The notes beneath the pieces were generated by a model. It saw only the letters and a list, made by a program, of their open reading frames with translations. It did not search any database and was not told the DNA's origin. A stretch of 64,000 nucleotides of DNA from Lepraria neglecta (Eukaryota; Ascomycota; Lecanoromycetes; Lecanorales; Stereocaulaceae), in contig CM065647.1 in the NCBI GenBank assembly GCA_033220425.1, positions 2,914,001 to 2,978,000 of the forward strand. Reading direction: 5' to 3'. The translations under genes and the position numbers were made by a program. This document shows positions 46,227-56,373 of this stretch, in pieces. Every line of letters starts with the position of its first letter. The stretch's first letter is position 1.

Positions 46227-46996
46227 CTAAACATCGAGAAGTATGTCGCTTACGCATCCGGCGTACCACAGTGGTATTGTATTAACGCACTTGTTGCCGT
46301 AGAACGCTTCGACTAATGGAGTAATGGGATAACACGCGAAGAGGTGGCTAGAGAAGAAGGAGACGGTCCAAGCAGCAACGATGGCCAGCATAATCTGTGC
46401 CGCTATACGAAACAGTCGCAAAGAAAAAGTATTCATGTAGAAAACTAAGACGCAAGCCTTTGTGAAGCTGAAGCCGAGGTCAGACAACATTTGCATCGCG
46501 AATTTGTACTGACAGTTGCAGTATTATTAGTTCGGACATTTCGACAAAGGCCTCCTTACTTTCTCATACATTAAAAAGCGACATTCAATATCGGCATGCC
46601 AGTAGGTCCGTCCGTTTGATGCTGTCGAAGTTGACCATCAACTGCAGCTAGAACATGAATAATTAGAGCATTGTCTTCAATGTATTTACATTACGAATGC
46701 ATGCCTATCAGCTGGACAATGCAGCAGCCCGTTGAGAATGCCTAATCAATCAGTTTCTTGCTGCCTAGAAGCACTTGTTGCACCCACTAATGCCACCGCA
46801 GTCAGATAATAGTCCCATGCGAGACCCTTAGGTTCAAGTTTCTTCGCCCACACCCAAAGGCCCACGGCAATGGTTGGCAATATAAGGAAGGCAACGCCAA
46901 GTCCAACCATCTGCTCCTGAGAATACGTATAGCTCAAGGTGAAAATGTCAGACCTATCAATGAAGGTGCAGGTGGATCGCAAAACGGTCTTTCTCT
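46227..46996 (-). pseudogene. Truncated fungal rhodopsin-like (Pth11-related) membrane protein
   Basis: The first piece (46982-46746) has a membrane helix, GLGVAFLILPTIAVGLWVWA, followed by KKLEPKGLAWDYYLT, the typical end of helix 1 and the following loop in fungal rhodopsin-domain proteins. The second piece (46496-46227) reads FTKACVLVFYMNTFSLRLFR, IAAQIMLAIVAAWTVSFFSS and HLFACYPITPLVEAFYG, matching helices 3-5 with the conserved Cys and the NKCVN loop. The section between them is unreadable as family text. The expected DLxILxLPLP helix after DILLDV is missing. The gene therefore lacks helix 2 and the C-terminal helices, and I treat it as a relic. Intact relatives are integral membrane proteins, some of them host-surface sensors in plant pathogens. 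Confidence 0.6.
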
Positions 46997-48211
46997 ATGT
47001 TAGAAGGAGGAAGCCGCAACGTTTTCATTTCGAGGATTGATGCCGCGTCAGATGCTGATGCCGCCCCCCAAAAATCACGCTGGCAGGGTTCTCTGGAGCC
47101 TGGACATGAGTTTCACTCCTGCATTTTAAGGACAATTTCGTTCATTGGCTTCTGTCTCAGCTCATGTTCTTGTAGCCAATCCAAGTCCTCGAAATGCTGA
47201 CCATACAGGTGGAGCCAGCAATACAACAGCTGAGCTTCGACCGAGTCTCTACATTTGGATATTGGAAAATAGCCTACCCCTCGATCGATCTCAGGATAAC
47301 GCCTGCGGCATAGTTGCTATCTAAGGGTGGTGTGTCAGGCGAAACAAAGCAATCCGCCCATACACATCCTGGACCGATTGCAGTGCGTGCCCCTCTATTC
47401 TGTATTGAAATGGGAAGCGGATCGCAGCTACCGAAGGTGCATGCCATGTTCCAAGAAAGAAGTGATACGTAGAACGCAAAACTTAGGGCGTGATCAGAGT
47501 CTCGGAGGTGGTCTTTTGAAATCGAGAGCGCGTAGCGCAGCGCACCACATTCTCAGCATCCTTCGTGCTGAGATCACAATCGACAGATTCCTTCGATGAC
47601 AGTAGAGTATCTGTCAAACGAATAGAATCTCGTTACCATCATCCTTTGCCGCGTAGGATCTGGTTGCAGCAGGATTCGCTGTAGGATTGCTTTGCATGTG
47701 CATACAAATCCCACTCGCCCCGCTGACCGTGCATGCAGTAGTCGATCATGCGCATACACATGTGTCACCACACCGCACTTTTCACTCGCATAGTCCCACG
47801 TTCTTCCTGTCCTTGTTAGATTGGCGGTTCAACTGCAGTCACTTGGGTAGCGCCTAGCGTTCCAGAGGATTCGTTTTAGAACCAATCCAGTGAGAGACGT
47901 TTCCCACTTTCTGCGGGCCGAGCGGATTTATTACCCGAGACCGACGACGTCGCCCTGGGGCTACGACACCCCACTAGGGCAAGGGTATGTGGTTAACTGC
48001 AGGGCATCGGGGCCGTACCTGTTCGGCGGCAACTCCGTTCATGGACATCAATACGTAAGAGCCTCGAAATATTACCATACAGGTAATTACCACAGTGTTA
48101 CACACCGATCGTGAAACAGTCTCCGGGTAACTTCTCGCTCCTGAACATGTGGAGAATACTCTTCATCTTTCAATCTTATCGATCCGGCTCTTTAAGCTAC
48201 CAACCTTCGCT
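46997..48211. other. Intergenic before the GMC oxidoreductase
   Basis: Only short unrecognised ORFs. The last few hundred bases should hold the promoter of the first gene of the oxidoreductase run. Confidence 0.4.
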
Positions 48212-49873
48212 ATGGAAGCCACAGAAGCGGACTACATAATCGTCGGTGGCGGGCTCGCTGGGTGCGCGCTCGCTTCGCGTATTCACCACGGCAATCCCTC
48301 CCTTAGGGTTCTCGTCATCGAAGCCGGCACCGATCCCTCTGGCAATCCTCTCGTTACGACACCAATGGGGGGCCTTACTCTCACTGGATCTGAGCTGGAC
48401 TGGGCTTACACCAGTCTCCCTCAATCACAAACCAATAATCGCGTCCACACGAATAACGCTGGCAAGGTCCTTGGTGGAGGAAGCGTCATCAACTATGGTG
48501 GCTGGTCTCGCGGAGACCCGGCAGATTACGATGAATGGGCTAGGGTTGTGGGTGATCCCCGCTGGAGCTACGCAGGACTTCTACCCTTTTTTCGCAGGTC
48601 GGAAAGCTACTTCGATTCTAAGGCAGACCCCGAGAAATACGGCTTTTCAGGACCCATGCATGTCACCTCCGTCCTTGCCAGTGACCCCAATCGAAAATAT
48701 GGACTCCGCCAGGCTATTCGCGATGCTTGGACAGAGCTTGGCGTCAAGTACAACCCTGACCCGAGTGAATCTTTATCAGGATTATCTGACTACCTTGAGA
48801 ATTGGAGAAATGGGCTACGGCAGCCGTCCACTCTTGCGTACGGTCTTGGAGGGGTACAGGTTTTGACGAACGCTATGGTTCATCGCGTCGTATTCTCTAC
48901 TGTTGATGTTGGCCAACCAATAGCATCTGCAGTTCTACTCGCAGACGGTCGACTGATCGCAGCTTCCAAGGAGATAATCCTATCCGCTGGCACCTTTCGA
49001 ACACCGCAGATATTGATGCTCTCGGGCATTGGTCCGCCAGCTACGTTGTCAAAGCACAATGTACCTCAAATCTACGATGCGCCTCAAGTGGGACAGAATC
49101 TTTTTGACCATTTCGCTCATTTCCAATTTTGGAAAATACGCAACCCTGAAAAAGGCCTAGCAATTGGGAGCCCACTCTGGAAAGACCCCGCGTTATTCAA
49201 AGGTATGCCGTGCGATTGGGCTGTCAACGAATCTATCCCACTACATATCCTAGACCCTGCCGTCCAAGCAGATAATCAACTGGCTTCGAGGTCAGGAAAG
49301 GAGTACAATCTGTCTCTCCTACATCCTTCTAGATCTTACGTCGAGACCACCATCCTTTACGCTCCTGCAGGCGCAACAAATCTTCCCATGAATGGTAAAT
49401 ACATTGCCAGCTCTGTAATGCTCTGTTTGCCTACCTCCCGTGGTAGTGTAACTATCTCTTCAGCGTCCCCAACCGACCCCCCCGTCATAGATTCAAACTA
49501 TTATGACACCAATGCTGATCGCGTCTCCTTGATCCATGGCACACGGCGCATCCTTGAAGCTTTACTGAATACTTCTGCGGGAAAAGCTTATATTGAGACT
49601 GAAGCTGCACCGCCTGGCTTCCCGGTGCTGGATACCAAAGCCACGGACATGGAGATCGATGCGCGTATCAGAGCTGCTGGTATATCACATAAGCATGCCG
49701 CTGGATCAGCAGCAATGGGTACGGTTCTGGGGAATGATCTGCGTGTAAAAGGTGTTCAAGGTCTACGTGTGGTAGACGCTAGTATACTCCCAGTTCCTGT
49801 AGGGGGACATCCACAGGCTACACTCTATGCAATTGCAGAGCAAGCCGCAGAGCTGATCTTGCAGAGTTCTTGA
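48212..49873 (+). CDS. GMC-family FAD oxidoreductase
   Basis: Glucose-methanol-choline family flavoenzyme that oxidises an alcohol, passing electrons to oxygen or another acceptor. Intronless; the ATG at 48212 gives MEATEADYIIVGGGLAGCAL, the N-terminal Rossmann FAD motif GxGxxG. KVLGGGSVINYGGWSRGD is GMC signature 1. ILSAGTFRTPQILMLSGIGP is signature 2. The C-terminal active-site block has ISHKHAAGSAAMGTVLG and SILPVPVGGHPQATLYAIAE, the latter with the second catalytic His. 553 residues, normal for the family. No signal peptide is visible, so it is probably intracellular, unlike secreted glucose or aryl-alcohol oxidases. First of four redox genes on this strand, about 620 bases before the secreted oxidase. 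Substrate unknown. Confidence 0.93.
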   Translation: MEATEADYIIVGGGLAGCALASRIHHGNPSLRVLVIEAGTDPSGNPLVTTPMGGLTLTGSELDWAYTSLPQSQTNNRVHTNNAGKVLGGGSVINYGGWSRGDPADYDEWARVVGDPRWSYAGLLPFFRRSESYFDSKADPEKYGFSGPMHVTSVLASDPNRKYGLRQAIRDAWTELGVKYNPDPSESLSGLSDYLENWRNGLRQPSTLAYGLGGVQVLTNAMVHRVVFSTVDVGQPIASAVLLADGRLIAASKEIILSAGTFRTPQILMLSGIGPPATLSKHNVPQIYDAPQVGQNLFDHFAHFQFWKIRNPEKGLAIGSPLWKDPALFKGMPCDWAVNESIPLHILDPAVQADNQLASRSGKEYNLSLLHPSRSYVETTILYAPAGATNLPMNGKYIASSVMLCLPTSRGSVTISSASPTDPPVIDSNYYDTNADRVSLIHGTRRILEALLNTSAGKAYIETEAAPPGFPVLDTKATDMEIDARIRAAGISHKHAAGSAAMGTVLGNDLRVKGVQGLRVVDASILPVPVGGHPQATLYAIAEQAAELILQSS

Positions 49874-50491
49874 GAGCGATGGGGCCGGCCGTAAAAACGA
49901 AGACATCAGATATCTAGCAAGCTAGTAAGGCTTTTAGAGCTTTCCCAATAATGCATCATAATGCACCACTACAATTGCAAAGGCAATCTGTCGTGACAGG
50001 CGTCTCATAGATTTTCACATCACATAAACCGCAAGGAATGCCATATGTAGGCAACAGGTTTTGTATTGGGAAATACGACAGCACTTCGAGTTAGCTTTAA
50101 TTGGCAATACCGGCAACGCTAAGCGATTCCGAACGCTAGAGGCGCTGGAAATCTTAGCGTTGGTGGAGAGCAAGCCGGGGTTCACCACGTCTTACGATAA
50201 GACCTGGACCCTTTTTTAAACTGTCATTGGCTGGAAATACGCCCTCTGGAGCATCTGGGCCGTCTGAAGGCTTCGACTGAACGCTAATAACACCCAATAT
50301 AATGCAACATCGGTCTGACAATTTGCCGATCACAGTGAATCCATCTCGTTATAGCAATATAGGCGGCCCTTTCCAATTTGGATCGCGTGAGGGATCGCTT
50401 GTTCCTATAGGCGTCTTCATTCATAAATTCGGGGGACACTCCTCACTTTATCTGCAACTAGCTTACTTGTCTTCTGTACCCAGTAGTAAGG
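49874..50491. promoter_or_regulatory. Intergenic region inside the oxidoreductase run
   Basis: No gene. Should contain the 3' UTR of the GMC gene and the promoter of the secreted oxidase; no shared regulatory motif was identified by eye. Confidence 0.4.
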
Positions 50492-52049
50492 ATGCGGTCC
50501 ACTTGTGTTCTCCTCTTATTGTTCCTTGTTTCTCGAATCCTTGCAGCTAGCCCCGCTACCACCACGACATCTAGTTCAGGTCTCTCTCAAGACTCTCGTC
50601 TTCGTGTTCTCCTATCTCCGGGAGCATCCATTACACACAACGCTTCTGTAGCGCCACGATGGAGCGAATTTGGAGCACCAAACCCCGGAACCGTGGTAAA
50701 TGTAGCCACAGAGCATGATGTACTCGTACTGTATGTTTAACTCATGGCGGGCTGCACCACCTCATTCGTTAATCGCTTCATAGGTCCAATATTGCATTAG
50801 AAAGAGCATTCCTTTTCTCGCCCAAAATGGCGGACATGGCTGGGCAACAACTTTCGATCTTAACCAGAAAGGTATTCTTATCAATTTAAGCGGAATCCAG
50901 CAGGTCACATTCAATGCCCAAAAGACCCAAGTTATCTTCCAGGGTGGCGCTTTGATATCCGACGTTATTGCTGCAGCGTACGGTAACGACACACAGGTAC
51001 CGACAGGCAACTGCAACTGTGTTGGTACTCTTGGAGCAATCCTGGGCGGAGGATACGGCCATCTCATGGGGCTATATGGCTTTGGCGTCGACAACATACT
51101 CTCTTTGAATCTTGTCACTCCATCCGGAACAGCTGTCACCGTAACTCCGGCCGATACGGATCTTTGGTGGGCGCTCCGAGGCGCCGGTCCAAATTTCGGC
51201 ATTGTCACATCTGTAACCATGAAAGCCTATCCGACTCCTGCCAACCAAAGCTTTGCCTGGCTCGGCATCATGACCTTCACCGAAGAAAAGATCGAATCCC
51301 TGGTACAGGCAATCAATGACCTCGTTCTCGAACCTAAAATGAATATCTTTATGTACTACACTACGCTTGGTGCACCAGACTACACACCTGTAGTTGCAGC
51401 TCTTCCGTTTTACTATGGTAGCGAAACCGCTGGGAAGGCCGCATTTGCATCCATTTATGCTGTTGGTCCCTCATTGGATGGAACGGCGGTAACTCCCTAT
51501 AACGAATGGAATGCCGGTGGAGACTCCTTTTGTATCAAGGGCGGTCGTAAGCCCTCATACGGGGCCGGTTTTGCAAATATGGTCCCCGCTACCTGGCGTG
51601 CAATTTGGAACGCGTATACTGCCTTTCTTGCGAATCCGGGCACAGGCAATAGCACCGTACTGCTTGAGGCGTACTCGTTGTTTACAGCCAGATCGGTACC
51701 AGACTCGTCATCATCGTTTCCATTCCGTTCAACTGTCAATTACAATGCGGTTGCAATACCCTTTTACGCCGACTCGAGCCTCGATCCAGTAGCTGAAGCA
51801 TTCGGTTCGAAAGTTCGTGATTTGTGGAGATCGACCGACAATCTCGCATCAAACAGCACGTAAGTTGGAGTCCAAATCTCCATGTCCTCGAGTGAGCCAA
51901 GCTAACATGGTTTCATTTGCAGCTACATCAATTTCGCCTTTGGTGATGAAAGTCTGCCAACTGTGTATGGTGGCAACGTCGCGAGACTACAGGCTATCAA
52001 AGCCCGTTACGACCCCTTTGGCCGTTTCAACCAATGGTTTCCTCTCTGA
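50492..52049 (+). CDS. Secreted berberine-bridge-type FAD oxidase
   Basis: The ATG at 50492 begins a signal peptide, MRSTCVLLLLFLVSRILAAS. Intron 1 (GTATGTTTAAC...CTTCATAG) joins EHDVLVL to SNIALERAFPFLAQNGGHGW. The GGHG His and the Cys in GNCNCVGTLGAILGGGYGHL stand where berberine-bridge enzymes attach FAD doubly (8-alpha-His and 6-S-Cys). The PCMH domain continues with LWWALRGAGPNFGIVTSVTM. Intron 2 (GTAAGTTGG...TTTGCAG) joins NST to YINFAFGDESLPTVYGGN. The C-terminus is KARYDPFGRFNQWFPL, the BBE domain ending; the stop is at 52049. Several N-x-S/T sites support secretion. Known relatives oxidise oligosaccharides or close rings in alkaloid and meroterpenoid pathways. Confidence 0.92.
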
Positions 52050-52391
52050 TACAGCTGGGATTTATGTTCTGTAGCAAAAGGGAGGACTAAATTTTTTTCA
52101 CCTGGTCTAGGGATGAAATACATGAGAGGTATTGCAGAGGGCCTTATTTTGGCTGGTTCAACTAGTCCAACATTTGTAGGACTGTCAACTTTTCGTAGAA
52201 CCCGACAATATGGGCAAATGCACATGCAAGGGTAGCGTAGGCTACCTCGGCTACCTACATAGCTTTATCTCTCGCTTGTGCAAAACCCCGTGCCGACATC
52301 CCTCACTTTGATTCCATCGCTTTAAACCCTTCCCTCTCACACTTTTAAGCTTGTCTTTGTTTCAGACACTCTGCCTACAGCAACCGCTACG

Positions 52392-53379
52392 ATGTCAGCT
52401 GAGAACCACACGTACCTTATCACGGGTGCCAACCGAGGTAGAGGTCATTCGGCAGAGAGTAAAATACAGTACTGACATTTCATACAGGTATTGGCAAGTC
52501 GCTACTTGTGACCTGGCTTGCGCGACCCTACAGCACTGTCATAGCTGGGCTTCGCGACCCGTCGAGTGACTCATCTAAAGCACTCTTGAACCTACCGAAA
52601 GGAGAGAATAGCCGAATCCTCACCGTAAAAATTGACAGCAGTTCGAAAACCGACGCCGCCTCTGCATTGAAAATATTGGAAACAACGTATCACATTGACA
52701 AACTTGATACTGTTGTCGCAAACGCTGGTATTGCAAAATACTACGGCTCAATCACAAGTGTTACAGCAGCACAAGTACTCGAGCACGTCAATGTGAACGC
52801 CATTGGTAAGACATGGTTGAGAGCTCCAACGCTGATTAGCCATTGTCCCAAGTCGACTAACTCAGCAAAGGTCCGCTTCTTCTTTTCCAGGCCGTCAACC
52901 AACTTCTACTGAAGTCTACAAACCCCAAGTTCGTTGTCATGGGGTCAGCAATTGGAAGTATAGGTGCAATGGAGAAGCGGCCAGCTCCAATGTTCGCATA
53001 CGGCGTCTCCAAGGCTATGGTTCATTACCTCGTTCGGAAGGTTCATTTTGAAAATGAGAGAATCACTGCTTTTGCCATTGATCCAGGGTAAATGCATGAG
53101 ATTGATCTGACGTCCTTAGGGGGCCGGAATCAAATACTGACATACCGTACAGATTCGTGCAATCAGACCTGGGCAACGAGAGAGCTTCCTTCTTCGGCAT
53201 GGTGGAAGCGCCCGTTCCTGTGAAGGACAGTGCCGAATATCTTGTAGCTGAGGTCAGTATACGCCCTTGCTGAAGGCGCTGAGTATAGGCTGCTAATATC
53301 CCTTCAGATCGATGAAGCTACAAGGGCCAAGACGTCAGGACGATTTCCAACGTTTGAAGGGGGAGAGTTTGCGTGGTAG
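52392..53379 (+). CDS. Short-chain dehydrogenase/reductase (SDR)
   Basis: NAD(P)-dependent oxidoreductase. The ATG at 52392 gives MSAENHTYLITGANR; an intron (GTAGAGGTC...CATACAG) completes the TGxxxGIG cofactor loop as GANRGIGKSLL. VVANAGIAKYYG is the NAG motif. An intron with donor GTAAGACATGG and acceptor AAAG restores NAIGPLLLFQAVNQLLLKST. FVVMGSAIGSIG carries the catalytic Ser, and FAYGVSKAMVHYLVRK the Tyr-x-x-x-Lys pair. Intron 4 joins AIDPG to FVQSDLGNERASFFG; intron 5 joins YLVAE to IDEATRAKTSGRFPTFEGGE. The stop is at 53379. About 250 residues, a classical SDR. It sits between the secreted oxidase and an FAD monooxygenase on the same strand, fitting a tailoring role. Confidence 0.92.
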
Positions 53380-54333
53380 ATGGGAGACTTCATTAGTCGA
53401 GGCCCATACTCATTAGAGCATATTGCCTTTTAGCCAATACCGTAGTGGCTCATAGCCTCTTGTACATCTATTTATCAATCACTGCGGGGATTGTCCGGAG
53501 ATCAAGCTCGTTTTGCTCGTACCGAAGTAACCAATTTTTCGGGATCCCAATCTATTGTCTTAGGTGTACTCTACCATGATAAGCAGAAGGTGCATGAGTG
53601 AATTGCCACCCTACTAGCTCCAGTTTAAAATCAAGGGTTGGTGTGTATCGTAACTCCCTTCCTGCTTCGTAAGGCTGGCTAAAATGTAACAGTACTAGAA
53701 CAACAATACTGGACCATGAGAAGTCACCGCGCTAGATCGGGTCTAAGGGTGAGTTACAGTAAGCCGGGAGATTAGCATCTGCGTCATGACGTTTTGACGC
53801 ATTGAAGGGACATGCATTAGGGTGGTGGGGTGCCACCAACCGGAAATGTAACGTCCGCCTGCCTTGGCTTGCTATTGGTGCAAGTCGATAAATTTTGGGG
53901 CTCAATGGCGTCGTAAGCCCCGGTCCGTCTTACTGTAGAGGTGAGTTGCATTAGGAATTCGAAGATCCTGAATCGAGATCGAAGGCGCATCGGCGTCGAG
54001 GATTCATTTGCACTGCCTCCGCCATGGCCTCCACACCTGCATCTAATGGCTGCAGCGCTGTCATTTGTCACTTCGAGGAAATGGAGCGAAGGATGAAGAT
54101 GCATTCTCCCTTCAGGGATTGGTAATAGTAGGATTTCATTTATGACATTCATGACAGTAGAATACGAGCACCCCACGAATTGGCCAGACGATACCCAAGC
54201 ACCCGCGATGGCATTGCAAAACGTCTGCTCCAAACACTGGACATCATTGAAATAATACTGTACTGCCTGTATTTGATAAGTATCGCAAACCCTTTCTTGG
54301 TACATAGAGACGACCATCAACCACAATCCCAAC
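53380..54333. other. Intergenic region before the FAD monooxygenase
   Basis: A minus-strand frame at 53817-54362 stays open for 181 codons but overlaps the start of the monooxygenase and resembles no family; taken as chance. No other gene seen. Confidence 0.4.
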
Positions 54334-55759
54334 ATGACTAATTTCAAGGGTAATTTCCACATTGCTATCGTGGGTGCGGGCCTAGCGGGCCTAGCAACAG
54401 CAATCTTGCTCCGTAGAGCCGGTTACAAAGTCACTGTGCTAGAACAGGATGCCGAATTGCGTGAGGTTAGGGATCTCCGTTCCCATCAGAGACTCTTGCT
54501 GATGAAATCAATACAGATTGGCGCAGGCATCCAACTACCCGCCAACGCCAACAAGGTCCTAGCCGAGATGGGCATACTTGACAAGATCCTCGAGCAAGCT
54601 GTCCGACCTCAAGCCATTAAACTATACTCCTACCAGAGCGACGCCGTTCTATCCACTCTTAATCTTGATCCCTATGTCCAGAACACATACGGGATCCCGC
54701 ACTTGGTCATGCACAGGGCCGATTTGCGTCGACTCTTGTTTGACGAAGCAGAAGCACAAGGTGTTTGTATTCGTCTCGGAACAAAGATAACACCGGAGCA
54801 CACGGAATTGGTCACTGGCGTTATACGGCTAGCATCAGGCAAGCAGATCACTGCGGATCTAATTATCGGCGCTGATGGGGCATCTTCCATGTGTCGGCGG
54901 GTGCTCGTAGGAGAGCCCCGTCTGTCGAAAGCCACTGGGAGGATTGGGAATCGGATAGTGATTGATTCAGATGTCATGCTTCAAGATGAGCGTTTGAAAG
55001 ACTTTGTACTGACTCCGAACATACACGTATGGCTAGGACCAGAGTGCTTGGCGGTGTGCTATCTATTAAAGGGGGCTTTCAATGTCGTATTGACGCATCC
55101 CCCCAACAACTATGAGGATATGTTCCTTGGACCCCGGCCTGTAGATAGCGCAGAAGTGCGATCCCTTTTCAGCACGTGGGATCCTCGTATTCGAGCATTG
55201 CTGGACAAGGCGCACGTGTTCCAGAAATGGATGTTTCTTGAGCCTCAAGAGATCCGGACATGGGTGCATCCCAATGGCAAGCTCGCCCTCATAGGAGATG
55301 CAGCGCACGAGGCTCTTCCCTATTTGTAAGTTTCAGTTACGTGATTGGTATAGTGGCTCACTGGATCATAGGGCCCAGGGTGCGGCCATGTGCTTTGAGT
55401 CTGCCTCAACGTTATCGAATTTGCTTGCCAAAGCCGAGCAGCCATCTCAGGTACCCGACCTGCTGAGTTTCTATAGCTCGATACGCCAGCCAAGAACGAG
55501 TCACGTAAGAAGAGCTAGCAAGAAGATGGAAGATATCTGGCATATGCCCAATGGGCGTCTGCAGATAGAAAGAGATCGCCACTTGATGAACGAGGTCCCT
55601 ACAGCGGGCTATCCCAATATGCTTGGGGATCCATTCTTCCAAGCTTGGCTTTGGGGTTTTGATGCCAAAGAAGAAGTTGAGAAGGCATGGGCGAATCAAA
55701 AAATCGTTCCGTCCCAGCCACTGATATGCTCATTTGCAAACACCTTGGCTTCTTTGTAA
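54334..55759 (+). CDS. FAD-dependent monooxygenase (salicylate-hydroxylase-like)
   Basis: Group A flavin hydroxylase. The ATG at 54334 gives MTNFKGNFHIAIVGAGLAGL, with GxGxxG. A 51-base in-frame intron (54466-54516, GTTAGGGAT...AATACAG) joins AELRE to IGAGIQLPANANKVLAEMG, restoring the usual motif order. LVMHRADLRRLLFDEA contains the conserved Arg of the class. ADLIIGADGASSMCRRVL is the DG motif, and LALIGDAAHEALPYL the second FAD motif, with GDAAHE instead of the common GDACHP. A second intron (about 55327-55371) leads to AQGAAMCFESASTLSNLL. The stop is at 55759. About 440 residues. Such enzymes hydroxylate aromatic rings or epoxidise prenyl chains; last gene of the oxidoreductase run. Confidence 0.92.
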
Positions 55760-56373
55760 ATAAACACTTTACTTACGAAATGGCTATCCTATTCATCATA
55801 ACGACGTTTTTTGCTGAATTGACTTCCTATTTTGGTATGCGGACAGCTCACCTGTCGAGACCCCTGCAAGTCACCCAAAAGGGGCCTCTCATTGCCGCAA
55901 AAGCCGCTATCGTTGAAGCTTAAGGAGGCTTATCATTAATCATTAAAGCGTTTCAGGCGTTGTTATTCAAAATACCGATCTGATCATACCGTGGATGACT
56001 CGGCTCTCCCTTCATTGTTGCATTTCTGTCTCAGCCTTGGCTAAACCAGAAATGCATAGCCGCCAAGACACAAGAGGTGATGTATTTAGACTACAATTTG
56101 TTGATGGAAGAAAATCCAGGTTAGCAGATCTAGTTATGGCGTGTTGTTGAGAAAAGAAAGACAGCAGGTTGCACATAAAACTTGTACCCGATGCCGACTG
56201 AACACATTAGCAAATGACCACGACACTAAACCTCAGCCGTCCAACATCCTTTACCAACCTTCCCTTTTCCACTTGTACTCTTCAAGCACCAGACCATCAT
56301 CTCCAACGTTTTAAGCCGCTCCTTTCTTAGCACTCATTCTTCAAGATTTCCCGAACATCGATAACAAAGACCT
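55760..56373. other. Intergenic after the oxidoreductase run
   Basis: No gene recognised; presumed 3' UTR and the promoter of the BIR-like gene. Confidence 0.4.

Noticed and set aside
48246-48866. 206-codon plus ORF inside the GMC gene
   Set aside because: Alternative frame of the GMC coding sequence, without its own motifs.
53817-54362. 181-codon minus-strand ORF
   Set aside because: Overlaps the start of a clear monooxygenase gene, matches no family and has no plausible start context.
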